From contig OZ345378.1 of NCBI GenBank assembly GCA_977006965.1, positions 186,001 through 250,000 of the forward strand: DNA of 64,000 nucleotides. Direction: 5' to 3'. Each line of letters starts with the position of its first letter. Position 1 is the first letter of the stretch. A program made the translations under genes and the position numbers. The notes under the pieces were generated by a model that was not told the DNA's origin, made no database searches, and saw only the letters and a program-made list of their open reading frames with translations. Below are positions 34,010-45,599 of the stretch, one piece after another. This stretch comes from Phymatolithon calcareum. Lineage: Eukaryota > Rhodophyta > Florideophyceae > Hapalidiales.

Positions 34010-34399
34010 TCGTCCCACTATTTTTCTGTTTATTAGCTGGCATGCATAAGTATGTCTGGTGCCTCTACCGTGTTCATACGGATTGCTCTTAACTCTTGTT
34101 TACAAGGGGAGCAATACTTTTGCCTTTAGAGGACAATAAACAGCTACATTACTCCGCCGCCCCGTTTTCTGCTCACTTGAAATTAGAGCCCTCCGCTCTT
34201 CAAACTTGCTAACACTGGGCCCACCGAAGGGTCCGTCCTGATTACATTTCTTCTATTCCAATACCACACCTTTTTTCTACATTGTTCTACTCCAATCACG
34301 AAGAAATCTGGCTCAATGTAGTACTAGTGTTTAGTTTTGTTTCGGATATTGTGCATGATTAGCAATCCCACTGCTGTTAAGCAACTGATTATTTGTTTC
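34010..34399. other. 3' flank of the Fanzor relic
   Basis: In active Fanzor/TnpB elements the guide RNA spans the ORF 3' end and this flank. The stretch contains GACAATAAACAGC (poly(A)-signal-like, about 34132) and no obvious inverted repeat. No gene seen. Confidence 0.35.
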
Positions 34400-36006
34400 T
34401 TACTTTCTTTATTGCAGAAGACGTTAACTAAAGTTAACATCTGGGGTTGTCAAGCAACCCCTCATTGTTCACGAATTTGAGTACTTCAAGCGGTTTCTCC
34501 CTACAAAATTCCTCTACCGTTTTAGGGCCTACTCTACCAATAGTCTGCCGTCTTGATAAAGCATGCGTACTGCAGCGAAGAAGTAAGTGATCTACAGCCT
34601 CTTTGGTTCCACCTGGACAGTCCTTGCACCTGGGGTCGTAGTCCACCGAGCCATCGTCCTTGAAGCCCTCAACGCCGGTATTCACCAACACCAGAGCAGC
34701 TTCCCGTTCATACTGCCATCTCATTACCCAATCAGATCACATTACACTATCATTTCTTCTAACATATGGATTTCCAAGGCTAAAAGTGTGTCAATCGCCG
34801 TTTTCGTCCCTTTTTCCCAAGATTCTTCTGCTCTTGGACTTGTCAAATTTCGTTGTAGAGTTCTCAGATTCTCTTCCGCGACCTCGTTGAAATGTTCAAT
34901 GTACGACTCTGCTCTTCGTGGTGGGAACCGGCCAAAGAACCACTTAACTGCTAGGAGTCGGTGTTTCCTGGATCGAATTTGGAGTACCGGGCTTGCTTTC
35001 TCCTTAGTATCGACAGTAATTTTTCTCTCTTTTTCTTCTTCCTTTTCCATCCATTCCTGTCGTCGGCGGTGGCTCTCGTGTTTGTGGGTCACCAGCCCTC
35101 GTACGGCTCGCTCGGTACTGCCTCTTAAGAGCTCATGCTCTTGCAGATAGCGGATATCCCTCTCTGCTTGCTGTATGTCCCCTTCTTTTCCTGCGTAATT
35201 TGCTTCCTTCTCGATTTCGTCCTTCCCTCGTATAAGCCTCTGTGCGAAGTGCTCTCCGAGTTGCGCTCTTCTTATCTTTGGTGGAGTAATTCTGCAGAGG
35301 GCTCGCATTCGGGCGTGCAATCGTTTCGCGTAGTTACCGAAGGCAACAGAGTAGAACAGACCCTCCGCTTGGTTGCTCTGCGCTTCGACTGAGTTTGTCC
35401 ATGGTGTGAGGTGTATCGCGTACTCCCATCTGCATTGCACAAGAGCCTTGTACATTGCTCCTTCCTGTGAAAAGCTGCTACCAGCGAGCAGCATTCTGCG
35501 GAAAGTTGATTTAGGATGACTTCAGCGCGTCTGTGGCTAATCCGGAGCTCTGGGGGTGGAATTTGTTCACTTCTTGGTTTCATCGAATTGCGCGGTTTAA
35601 TTATGGACCGCGCGGCTTCCATGGTCAAGGGTAAGCCTTGATGCGTCACGAGATCTGATTCCGTAATGCCTCGACGAGCAAGCTCGTCGGCTTTCTCGTT
35701 CCCAGGTATCCCACAGTGGCTTGGAACCCAAATCGCCTCGATGGTGACGTTGTCCTCCATCAATGGCTCCATGGCTTCCCACAGCTTCCTTGCCATTTCC
35801 CCATACATCCGAGGCTGTCCGGCCAATGCATCCAGACAGCTCCTACTATCGGTGAACCACCGAATGTGTTGTCCGCCATCAAATTGCAGTTGTTGTACGG
35901 CTTCGAAAGCTCGGATCGCCACGAATACCTCGGCGTCGAAGGATGAGCTGATCGCTCCGGTGCTCATGCCAGTTTCCTTCAGTACGTTGTCCCCGCGTAA
36001 GATCAA
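34400..36006 (-). mobile_element. LINE-A copy with a second LINE segment nested in it
   Basis: Minus strand: an RNase H domain (36006 to ~35500; IRWFTDSRSCLDAL, WVPSHCGIPGNEKADEL), then an RT-thumb segment of another LINE (35490-34742; YKALVQCRWEYAIHLTPW, SRKHRLLAVKWFFGRFP), then the LINE-A zinc-knuckle tail (34724-34434; CKDCPGGTKEAVDHLLLRC). In the 27804 copy the RNase H runs straight into the knuckle, so the middle part is an insertion. The tail ends GCAATAAAGAAAG. No target duplication was found around the copy. Confidence 0.75.
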
Positions 36007-36011
36007 GTGTC

Positions 36012-36420
36012 GCGCCCGCTGTTATGTCTCTGTCCCAAGGCGGTCGCTTTTTCCTCTCGCGACTGTACGCCGCACAACTTGGATCGCGATTGTCATGCTG
36101 TTTGTGGTAGGTGATCTGCTGGGCCATACTTGCACGTGTCTCTCGTGTGTCTATGCGCTGCATCGCTGTCTTTTGCGTAGGTTGTAGTATATAAGCTAGT
36201 TTCTTCCTTCCTCTGAGTAAAGGAAGGGGAGGAGTTCTGGATTTCGGCTCGAATGCTCGGCTCGTAGCACGCTCAACTTCGCCTGCACGGCCCTTCGGCC
36301 ACGCGGAGTCGGAGCTCTTCCCAACCTTCTTGTTCGCAACCGTCGTCATGCAAGCCAGCATGGAGACAACTGCGCTCAAATTCTCCTTTTCCTTTTTTCG
36401 TGCGTTCGTCTCAAGGTGGG
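36012..36420 (+). mobile_element. LINE 5' UTR / leader, plus strand, with TATA
   Basis: Shares blocks with 43690-43905, including TTGTAGTATATAAG, GGATTTCGGCTC and CTCAACTTCGCCTGCACG, and with 30555-30800 (minus). It starts just where the minus-strand LINE-A copy ends, a head-to-head arrangement. The shared TATATAAG suggests an internal promoter. Confidence 0.65.
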
Positions 36421-36479
36421 GGATACGTGTTGACTTATTTTAAAAACTCCCAAGGCCTCTCTTCAAGAGTAACAGGGCC

Positions 36480-37140
36480 GCTTTCGCACGAATTTCTAAG
36501 CTAAGGTAGTTTGACTATTCAGCATATCCTTGATTCGTATTTCTCTCCCAACAAGTGCTCGAGTGAGTCGCTTACATTCATATTCAATTTCAGGACTAAT
36601 CTTGCATGAAGATAGAATGCGTTGAAGCGCGACCAGCTCAATCACGGCTGTGACACCAAAGTATGCACCTAGTACTGATTCTCTCCAAAGAGGTGCTCTG
36701 TTGAATATCAGCCGTATGCATCGCAACTGTGTAGACCTTTCTCTTACGAGGAGAACCACCTCGTCTCAAGGTCGACGGCCAAGCCAAAGTCACCGCCGGA
36801 AGATGAAGTCGTCCCAGCTTTTTACCGCAACCGTTTCGCCGCACAAGCCAGTTCGATGACATTCGCGCTCAAGGTCCCTGTCCACTTTTCGCGCGCCTGT
36901 CTCAAGGTCGACGGCCAAGACAAGGTCGCCGCCGGAGGACGACGCCGACGTCTACGTGCTTACAGTGTCTGGTGTCCCCTTTCTATTGGGGGTTTTGTTG
37001 GCTTGTCTTTTTTTCCTTCTCTTTTTGTCTTGTCTCTCCCGCTCTTTTCTTCTCTCTCCTCTCTTGGGCTTTTCTCTCCCATGTGGCGTCTGGTTCTTTT
37101 GGAGCCTGGCGCTACATCAAGATACCTGCGCCACGGACCT
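36480..37140. mobile_element. LINE fragments: ORF piece (minus) and 5' leader (plus)
   Basis: 36496-36700 minus encodes EIEYECKRLTRALVG, also found at 44690-44740 plus. 36720-37120 plus matches 44870-45260 (AACCGTTTCGCCGCACAAGC, then a pyrimidine-rich run with TTCTCTCTCCTCTCTTGGGC). These are diverged leader/ORF1 segments of the same family. Confidence 0.6.
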
Positions 37141-37419
37141 GACTGGGGATTCTTCGGTACATATCGAGAGTGTCGCCGTCCTCGCCGCAGATGTTGAATC
37201 GCATCTGGGAGCCAGTTGGGGACGTCTGGTACGCTTGTTCGTCCCCATCGTCGTATATCAGCAGAATGTCCGGTTGTTTCCGATGTCGAGATTCAAACTT
37301 TCGGACGGCTGGGTTACCTCTGTGCTGAGCGGCGTCAAACGTCCTGATATTGGCAGTGTACGATCCTTTGTCTCATCAGACAGAAACTCTTTCGTTTTCG
37401 GCTAGGCTCTGCAGAGCTG
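37141..37419. other. Unassigned stretch
   Basis: Open plus frame (36956-37405) continues from LINE leader sequence without a recognised domain; not called a gene. Confidence 0.3.
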
Positions 37420-38470
37420 TTTCCGGTACTCTTCGTATGCACCAGTTTTTTTATTGCAATGTTTTTTAAAGCCCCGCAGCCATACGAATATACGGGCAGG
37501 GCTTCCTCAGGTGCTGCCCTCGCTAGGGCGGCTCTACTCTTATGTCTGGCATTCTATCTGGGACCTTAGCATGTGTGTTTCCGGTACTGCACCAACTCTG
37601 CCATCCGTCCATATTTCCATGTCCGCCGGGTGCTTCGTATTCCTTTCCCCAATGAACCTTCCCACTGTCGCCAGTTTTTCCGCCTCGTCGGCCTGTTCGG
37701 AGATTGGCGTGTGGAGAATAGACAGTCGGCCCGCCGAGCGGTCTTTCGATATGGGACTGTAAATACTTTTTTTTGCAACTGTTTAGTTGTTTTTTTGAAA
37801 GCCCTCATTAACACTCCTAAGACTGTACGGGAGCAGCTTTTCGTAACTTGTTCATTCTAGTATATCGCCTGGTCCCTAATACAGGGACTCGTCGTTTTCC
37901 ATATTGTCAATTATGGTGATGCTGTAGAGTAGTATGGAGTCTAATGCCTTTTCCGTTCTTATCATTTCTCCGGAGTCCAGTTCATACTTTGTTAGGTTCA
38001 TACGTATGATCTCCATGTGGCGCTCTGCTGCTGTTCCGAATGCATTCGATATTAGCGTCGTGCTCACTTGAGGGAACCTTCCGCTTGCGTATTTTATGGC
38101 CAGCTGTCGATGTCTCACCTTGGTAAACCTGAGGATAGCCGGGATCTCATCCGGTTTGTCGTACGGTATTTTCCTCTTTCTTCTTGCTTCGAGCCTCGTG
38201 CCTTCTTTTGCGAACAGTATTCGTCGGAGTTGGCCTGGAGATACTGCTCCGCGGCCATGCCATAATTCATTTGGATGCCAGGAGTTCGGCGTTGCGCCAT
38301 GACCTTGTTTGCCGTTTTGACGGTTTGGTGCGCTCGTTCGTTGCTTGTATCTCCTGTGCCCTCCGGTCTATACGAAGAGCCTTTTCCATTACCAGAGCCC
38401 CATCCTGATTATTTGATTATTTAGAAGCCCTCAGTAACATGTCTAAGACTGTCCGGGATCAGCTTATTTT
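37420..38470 (-). mobile_element. Three overlapping LINE-B 3' ends
   Basis: Minus strand. 38118-37876 encodes the LINE-B C-terminus (MRHRQLAIKYASGRFPQVST to the stop after DNMENDESLY). Its 3' UTR ends near 37785 in A-rich sequence (ATGAGGGCTTTCAAAAAAAC). A second 3' UTR lies at about 37440-37560 (CTGAGGAAGCCCTGCCCGTA, GGGGCTTTAAAAAACATTGC) and a third tail near 38413-38470. All are 5'-truncated. Confidence 0.65.
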
Positions 38471-40028
38471 CACGTGAGCACCCTCGCTCTACTTGTCGAG
38501 AGCTTCTTGAAGCTGACGATTGTATATTGCACTGGAGCAGAAGTACCTATTATAGGCTATTGTAGTGCCACAGCAGTGATGTGCGGCCTACGTGGTCACG
38601 TGTGCAGTGCAGATGCGATGTCCCGTTGTGATGGGAAAACCCACAACACCAAAACACCACAGCAAACACTGAGTCGGTAGCTTGGCAGATCTTGGTAGTT
38701 CGCAGCGGATGAAGGCACGAATGCGTTCACACCCGCTGGGCGATGCCGAATGGGGGCTGTCAGCCCCTCGGCTTAGTGAAGATCTTGGTCGCGCTCACGA
38801 GCGCGTGAGTATGAGTAAACGGTTTCGGGCGGTCAGCTTCCGGCACTCGCCGGGAACACGACACACACAGCTTCTAGGGGCTTGGCCTTCGCGCGCTCGT
38901 CCTTGATGGACGGCGTCAGCGGGCGCGAGCTCGCGCTTAGAGCCGGGGTGCTCGCTCTTGCGGCGCACGGTGGACGCCCGGAAAAGCAAAAACAGGAAAC
39001 GAATGCAAAGGTTTAGCACAATAGGGGTCTTGCTTGGGTTCTGCTACAAATGCAGCGAAACGAAAGAAGTGCGGTCGTGAAGATCAACCACGGTGGTTTG
39101 CACAATGCAACTTCCACGCGCGATGACCGAGCAGGAGGTTTGGGCTTGGAGTGGATCGCGGCAACGGTCCTGCGGGGTGGTCGCGGTTGAAGGCGACGTC
39201 ACCGAACAGCAAGATTTGCACACCGAAGTTCTCCGCCGGTTTACTTTGGCGGATCTAGATTCTAGCTATATATTACGTAGCGAAGCGAAGAGGAATCAGC
39301 ATAGTATGCTCCTGATTGGTTGTTATCGGCGCTTGCTTATTGAATATGATTCGGGCACTACCCACCACCTCATTGGGCACTGGACCCTCATCTGGGCAAT
39401 CCACGCGAGGACCAAAAAACCCCTGGGGCTCCACAGCTATAACCATATACTTCCATACGGGCTATACCCTCGTGTTATAGAGTGGTGGTGCGGGCATGGG
39501 AAGCCGGTCAGTGGCTAGTGAGTAGTGGTTCTTGATGGAGTTATAGATGCCATTAGACTACGTTTGGAAGACATCTAACACATCGATAATGCAACGTTTT
39601 TCTATCATCTTCCATAACTTCTCGGTGTCCTTACGATAGGCGAGAAGACAGTTGAATTGATGTGGTGCATATCATGCGTTTCTTTCGTTATGTGGAGCTT
39701 CCTCCAGGCGGATTACACTCATTTGATATCAGCAGATGGATTTAAAGAGCGCTACTTCAAGAGGTATTTGCGAGTCTAAATAGATGTGAGAGAAAAAGTT
39801 TTGTAACACAGAAACTAGAAAAAAGGTGTAATCCAAACGTCCGACCCTGGCAACCGCAAATGCGTATGTCTAACAGGAAAGCAAGAGCGTTTGATCAACG
39901 GTATGCCAAGCCTAGCGCTCCGAGCAACAAGTAACTCAGATTACAATTGTCTGAAGCATCAGTAGTCTCCGTAACGGTAGCAATTAAGCTTATTCGATGA
40001 CGCCAGTTATGACTCTGAACGTTTCATC
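38471..40028. other. Intergenic, no supported gene
   Basis: Frames at 38474-38680 and 39093-39518 (plus) lack recognisable features. Holds the 3' flank of the next minus-strand gene. Confidence 0.4.
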
Positions 40029-40994
40029 TTAGAAGGCGAGTCCAATAGCCATCGGGGCACTTGGAGAGGAGGCTGCCGCCGCCAGAGCGCCAGCGAGACC
40101 GCTCGCGGAAGACGCAGATTGATCCTTAGTGGCTCCCACAGCAACGGCGTTGTCTCCGGACCCCTCGGCGGCAACATCGCCCTTAAGTCCGATGGATGCA
40201 CCCGGAGCCGGAGGAGTAGTGGCAGCCGGGCTTGGGGACGGGTAGTAGTACCACTGTCCATTCGCGTCCTGGTAGTACTGTACGCCGTTCTCGTCAGTGT
40301 AGGTAGCCTGGCGGGACGAGGTGGAGAGACCCACAGCAGCACCGACCTGAGCGGCGGCAATGGCTGCACCGTCCTCATCAGCGTTTGCTGACGCCACACC
40401 GGACTTCTTGTCAGCGGCGACAGACACGGAAGTATCACCCTCAGCACCGGACTTGGCACCGTCAGCAGTCTCAACTGAGGATCCAGGGGCGGGTTCAGGG
40501 GAAGAGCTAGGTGCGGCCGGAGCGGGAGCGGCAACACCAGGAGCCGGTGCGGGGGCGACTGGCACGGCACCAGCTACGGGAGCCGGGGCGTATCCAGGAG
40601 CGATACCAGTGTATGGAGCGGGAGCGGGCATGGCTCCAGAGGGAGCACTAGGGGAAACGTATCCTGGAGCGGTACCAGGCTTCGGGCACGGTGTCTTACC
40701 TGCGGAAGGAGATCCGGCAGATGTGGCCGGAGCTGGTTTCGGGGCTGAGTAGGTCCCAGAAGGGGGCATCCCCGCGGATGGGTATCCGGCAGAGGTAGAC
40801 GGAGCCGGAGCAGCATAGCCTGCACTTGGAGGAGTTCTGGAGGTGGCGGGGGATGCCGATTCCGGTTTCGGACACGGGGTAGCACCAGAAGAGGAAGGTG
40901 TACCGGAAGTCGCAGGTGCTGAAGCCGAGTAATATGGAGAGCTTACGGCGACAGTGGCTCCAACTAGGGCAAGAATGACGATAGCGAACTTCAT
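40029..40994 (-). CDS. Secreted Ala/Pro/Gly-rich repeat protein
   Basis: 321 residues, single exon, ATG at 40994. Residues 1-17 (MKFAIVILALVGATVAV) are a signal peptide. Residues ~20-165 are imperfect repeats built from APATS, GTPSS, TPCPKP and APGYAP, likely an extended, possibly O-glycosylated stalk. Then come a Glu/Asp-containing region (SSVETADGAKSGAEGD), a compact aromatic patch at ~230-250 (VQYYQDANGQWYYYPSP) and an Ala/Ser-rich C-terminus. This looks like an extracellular-matrix or cell-wall protein. No family name recognised. Base composition is GC-rich relative to the surrounding LINE debris, consistent with an expressed host gene. Confidence 0.7.
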   Translation of the reverse strand: MKFAIVILALVGATVAVSSPYYSASAPATSGTPSSSGATPCPKPESASPATSRTPPSAGYAAPAPSTSAGYPSAGMPPSGTYSAPKPAPATSAGSPSAGKTPCPKPGTAPGYVSPSAPSGAMPAPAPYTGIAPGYAPAPVAGAVPVAPAPAPGVAAPAPAAPSSSPEPAPGSSVETADGAKSGAEGDTSVSVAADKKSGVASANADEDGAAIAAAQVGAAVGLSTSSRQATYTDENGVQYYQDANGQWYYYPSPSPAATTPPAPGASIGLKGDVAAEGSGDNAVAVGATKDQSASSASGLAGALAAAASSPSAPMAIGLAF

Positions 40995-41584
40995 CTTTCG
41001 TTCCTGTTGTGATTCTGCTTTACCTCACCGCTGGCACAGAAGATCCGAATGAGAACCTAGACGGGTGCCTTAAGAAGAGAAAAATGTAAATGACTAAAGG
41101 CTCAGAAACCATGGGAAATGATTTGGCGGGCCACTAGTGCAACAGAATAAACCGCTTTTATTCGAAATGAATTATAATATTGTCTTGACAGTGATGTTTG
41201 TCCCGAACAGGACAAGGGGCGGTGTACATATGAATTTTTCTGTGTACGCTAACTGAAATCCTCTCAATTAGACCGTTAGGAAAAAGCCAAGAATAATCCA
41301 AAAGAGTAGTCACTGTGCTCAGTATGGCAAGAGGACAACTGCCGCATGGCCCAGAACTACGAAAACAGCACATCTTTCTATATTGATTAGACAAGAAATG
41401 TCTTTCATGAAACTATACGTTTGCAAATTCATGTGAAAGACAATAGAATCGTTCTTACCCCGCGAATTAGAAGGGAGAATGTACGGCTCGGCGATTTTTG
41501 CTCCGCATTACTCGATCATCGAATATAGTTGTCTGAGATCAAGAGCTCGGGTTTTCCGAGCTCGATATTACACTGCCTGGGGCA
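40995..41584. other. Intergenic: promoter side of the secreted-protein gene
   Basis: No TATA box close to the start at 40994 is evident. Nothing else recognised. Confidence 0.35.
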
Positions 41585-41673
41585 CAGTCACTAATATTAG
41601 GTTCTTAGAATGGATATGATAGCTATAGGAACCAGGTGGAACCAAAGAAACTGTTGATCACTTAATTCTTTGC

Positions 41674-42623
41674 AAGTCCTCGAATCAGAAGAAACATTGG
41701 GCAAGACATTCAAGCTAGCGAACAAGGTGCTAGCACAAATTCCGGAGGTCACGTACCTTGGAGTATCCCTAGACCCCGGAGGAGTTACAGATACGTTAAT
41801 GATGCAACGACTAAAGAAATCAAGGATGGCCGTGTACGAGTTGCGTACACTGGGAGTGTTCAAGAAAGGGCTGAGTATACAGAAGTGTATTCAGATATAC
41901 AAGGCACTAGTACAGCCACGCTGGGAGTACGCAATGCACTTAACGCCCTGGACAGAAGACGTACAAAATGCCGTCAAGGAAGTAGAAGCAACATTCTTCA
42001 ATCAAGTATTCGGGCCACTGGCCCGAGGAAGGACGGATAGGCTCCGTCTCCTGTGCCGGATCCAGGCGGCCGCACATCGACGAGAAATGTTGGCCTTCAA
42101 AATGCTGAGAAGGAACAAGGCGAAAGAACGTATGTATTCAAACGAAGTGCCAGAAAGAAGAAACAACGATGAATGGCAGTACACGAAGAAAGATATCGCC
42201 GCGATGGAGACCAGAGAGCCGTTCGGTGAAGCGGTAAAGCATATCCAAGCAAACCAATCGTCGCAAGCACTTCGATCGAAATTTCTGGAAATGGAAGGAG
42301 ACCGCCTAGAATCGAAGCGGAAAAGAAAGATACCATACGACAAAACAAGAGAATTGCCAGCAATCCTCAAGTTCCCCAAGGTGAAGCACAGACAACTCGC
42401 ACTGCAGTATGCCTGTGGCAGATTCCCACAGGTGTCAACAACAAGTATGACTGAAGAATTCGGCACCAGAGCCAGAGAGCATATGGAGACCCTTGAACGC
42501 ACGCTAGCAGGGTACGAACTCGAAGGAGAAAAACGACTGGAAACAGAAAAGGCGCTAGATGAGCTCTTACTATTTAGCAAGACACTCATAGAACGCATGG
42601 AGAACGAAGAAGGCCTGTATTAA
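41674..42623 (+). CDS. LINE-B reverse transcriptase, C-terminal ~317 residues
   Basis: Open from the insertion point to TAA at 42621-42623; the true start is lost by 5' truncation, so this is not a complete gene. Landmarks: VTYLGVSLDPGGVTD (palm/thumb border), YKALVQPRWEYAMHLTPW (thumb helix), then FPKVKHRQLALQYACGRFP and the coiled C-terminus ending MENEEGLY. The catalytic FADD block is missing. The same C-terminus recurs near 38118 (minus) and at about 52840-53130. Confidence 0.82.
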
Positions 42624-42848
42624 TTCGCAGAATGCAAGGCAAAAAGTGGTCGAGTCCAAGCACCAACAATCCCGTAGAGGACTGAGATAGGACTACTTTG
42701 AGTCCTAAGTTTTCCCGTCTGCGATTCTAGTGGACGTTTTGTGAGCTACACAAAGGTAGGTAGCACCAGAGGAAGCCTTGCCCATATCTTCGGAAGTCTG
42801 TGGGGCTTTTAAATAAACTTGAAAGGAAAAAAAAAAAAAAAAAAAAAA
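41674..42848 (+). mobile_element. LINE-B copy, 1175 bp, 5'-truncated, poly(A) tail
   Basis: ACTTAATTCTTTGC is duplicated at 41660-41673 and 42849-42862. The body holds the RT C-terminal ORF; the 3' UTR ends GTGGGGCTTTTAAATAAAC followed by about 20 A. Long clean tail and intact frame suggest a recent insertion. Confidence 0.93.
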
Positions 42849-43045
42849 ACTTAATTCTTTGCTGTAGTGGGCGTGCTTTATCAAGACGGCAGACTATTGG
42901 TAGAGTAGGCCCTAAAACGGTAGAGGAATTATGTAGGGAGAAACCGCTTGAAGTACTCAAATTCGTGAACAATGAGGGGTTGCTTGACAACCCCTGATGT
43001 TAACTCTAGTTAACGTCTTCTGCAGTAAAGAAAGAGAGCTATAGG

Positions 43046-43689
43046 AAAACCGAAGTGTGACACCAGTCCACAAAGTATACCTCTATGGAGACAAGTGTGG
43101 GTTATACTCCCATAGAGTGTTCTCACCCACACTTTTTAACAAAAAGCAACCTACACGTAGCATTCGCAAAAATCCCCGCCGACACGCGCGGAGCGGTACT
43201 GTTTACTTCTCAAGTAAACCAAATCTCTCTCTATCCAAAAAACGAAACCGAGCGTCGACAGCTTGATGACAAAGGATTGGTAACTAAACAAATATGGAAT
43301 CCCGGCGAAGAATGGCTGATCAGGTGAATACCAGCAAGTATTAAAAGCATCAACAACGAAGACTTTGAGTCCAATAAGCAGAGATTATGGGAAGTGCTTT
43401 AGCCGTATTTCTCATTGTCCTATTTACCGGTTGTGTTTAGTGTTGGAAATTGCCATCAGACCGGGACAGAGGGAGCACTGATTTTGCACGCAATACAGAA
43501 AATACGGTACTGGAAGCTGAATTGGCGAAATGCTTAGTTTCTGAAAGCAGGTTCCCGTACATTTCGGTCCATTGATTCTTGCTATTTGAGAGTAGAGACG
43601 TTTAATTGGTGTCCAGGAAGTTGCACGCGCTCTTGATGAAGAAATTAATGTTGGTTTCGTCTTATTACTTGTTTTCTTCACCTGCCATA
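43046..43689. other. Unassigned, LINE-rich neighbourhood
   Basis: A plus frame at 43085-43327 (FAKIPADTRGAVLFTSQVNQ) looks protein-like but is not recognised. Nothing else supported. Confidence 0.3.
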
Positions 43690-44750
43690 TGGACACGTGT
43701 CCCTCGTGTCTATGCGTCGTATCGCTGGTTTTCGCGTATGTTGTAGTATATAAGGTAGTTAGTCCCTTCCTCTTCGTAAAGGAAGGTGGGAAGTTCTTCA
43801 GATTTCGGCTCAACTGCTCGGATCGCCGCACACTCAACTTCGCCTGCACGTCCCTTTCGACCACGCAGAATTAGAGTTCTTCCCACAACCTTCGTCTTGA
43901 GCTCGCAGAAGAATACCAAGGAAGAGAAGACGATCTGGAAGATGTATCAAAGGATATTGGACATCCTAGAGAAGAGAAGCACCTCAAAAAAGCTCCAAAA
44001 CAAGCAGAAGAAAGTATGGTATCAAAAACCGGACGCATACGGGAAGCAGCAAAAATATGGACGTTGGAAGAAGAGGGATGGACAGTTAAAATCCCAATGT
44101 TCCTCGGGATAGCTGCAGAGTTCAAGGAGAGAGCAAGGGCGGCAATCTGCGCAACTCGGAAGATATCAACTGACCAAAGAGGAGATTGATATCACTGAAA
44201 AAGCTCTAGACAAGCTACTCTTCTTCACTATCGTCTTTTACGACGACATGGAAGAGACAAGGCGTCAATTGAGGAAATCTGATGAGTGGACCCCAAGCTT
44301 TTCCCTCCGCCCTTTTACGGGAGAGGGTTTTTCCAGCTAGGGCTAGGACGTTAACCCGGGTTACAAGTATTTGAATATATGATTGAAGCTACAACGTAGC
44401 TGCTGAAACGCATCTCCCTTGCAGTCTCATGAGTGTTACTGAGGGCGTTTAATAAAATTCCAAATGCAAAAAAAAAGTTAAAATCCCTGTCGACAAGCGG
44501 AATGAACTACCAGGAGTGTTACGTATAAGGGAAGAACTGCGCGGTTGAGATGCCTGAGATTTCTTTTCAACAGAGCTCCTTTGTGGAGAAAAGCAGTTTT
44601 AGCGAAGGACTTTTGGCCCAGTGCTGTGGTTGGGCTCGTTGTGCTCTAACGCACACTACGGTGCATGAAGATGGACCAAGAAACAGAATATGAATGCGAA
44701 AGACTCACTCGAGCCCTCATCGGATTAAGGAGATATTAGAAGGCCAGTAG
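43690..44750 (+). mobile_element. LINE 5' end: leader plus N-terminal ORF, split by LINE-C
   Basis: Leader 43690-43905 matches 36125-36345 and has TTGTAGTATATAAG. A Glu/Lys-rich ORF follows (EYQGREDDLEDVSKD, AAKIWTLEEEGWTVKIP) to 44095 and resumes after the insertion as VDKRNELPGVLRIREEL. Further on, ETEYECERLTRALIG matches the fragment at 36496-36759. Confidence 0.65.
44096..44475 (+). mobile_element. LINE-C 3' end insertion, 380 bp
   Basis: AGTTAAAATCCC is duplicated at 44084-44095 and 44476-44487. The body carries KLTKEEIDITEKALDKLL-type sequence, the stop, the UTR word TTTACGGGAGAGGG, and the tail GGGCGTTTAATAAAATTCC plus A run. Confidence 0.82.
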
Positions 44751-45599
44751 AGAGATGAATGTGGAAGACAACGAGAAGCTGCCCTGTTAATCAAATTGAG
44801 GTTTTGGGAGCTTTTAAAAAATCAGCATAGAACCCCCCCCCCCAAACCTTCGCCGTGCATGCCAGCAAGGAGACAATCGTGTTCACGTTTCCCTTGCCCT
44901 TATTCGTGCGTTCATCACAAGGTCGACGACGAAGACAAGGTCGCCGCTGGAAGATGATGCCGTCGAGCCCTTCTTGACCGCAACCGTTTCGCCGCACAAG
45001 CCAGTTCGGTGACAATCGGGCTCAAGGTCCCTTTTCCCTTATTCGCGCGCCTGTCTCAAGGTCGACTGCCAAGCCAAAGTCGCCACCGAAGGACGACGCC
45101 GACATCTACACGCTTACTCTGTCTGTAATATATTGGGGGAGGGGTTGTTGGTTTGTCTTTCTTTCCTCCTCTTTCTGTCTAGTCTCTCCTGCTCTTTTCT
45201 TCTCTCTCCTCTCTTGGGCTTTTCTCTCTCATGTGACGTCGGGTTCTTGTGAGCCTGGTGCTACAGGGATGTATGTAGTTTTATTGTAAAAGCTCGCAAA
45301 ATATTAATTTGAATAATAGAGCAGCTGCTCGCTGCGTTCCATACCCAATGCGCTCGACATTCCTAAAATCTCTTTAATTTTGTGGATGTTCGGCCTACCA
45401 CATGTCTGTGAGAAGTGACCGATGTTTCCGCACGAGAAGCGGTAACGGGCCCTCATTTCGGACGGCAAGTAGGGCTTCTTGCGCTTGCGGCCCGACTTAG
45501 CGACAAGGTGAAACCCTGTATTAGCTGGTCACCAGAAACTCCAACAAGTATGATACTGCCCTCGAGTGGCTTGGCCCACGTACCAGGGCTTGTTCCACA
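44751..45599 (+). mobile_element. LINE leader fragment and unassigned flank
   Basis: 44870-45260 repeats the leader block of 36720-37120. 45287-45600 is unassigned except for a short LINE-like stretch at its end. Confidence 0.5.

Larger units (their letters stand above)
41585..43045 (+). mobile_element. LINE-A 3' end interrupted by LINE-B
   Basis: GGTGGAACCAAAGAAACTGT (zinc-knuckle GGTKETVDHLILC) runs to 41673 and resumes at 42849 with the same 14 bases, then LCCSGRALSRRQTIGRVG and the tail TGCAGTAAAGAAAGAG. The split is the LINE-B insertion below. Confidence 0.85.
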
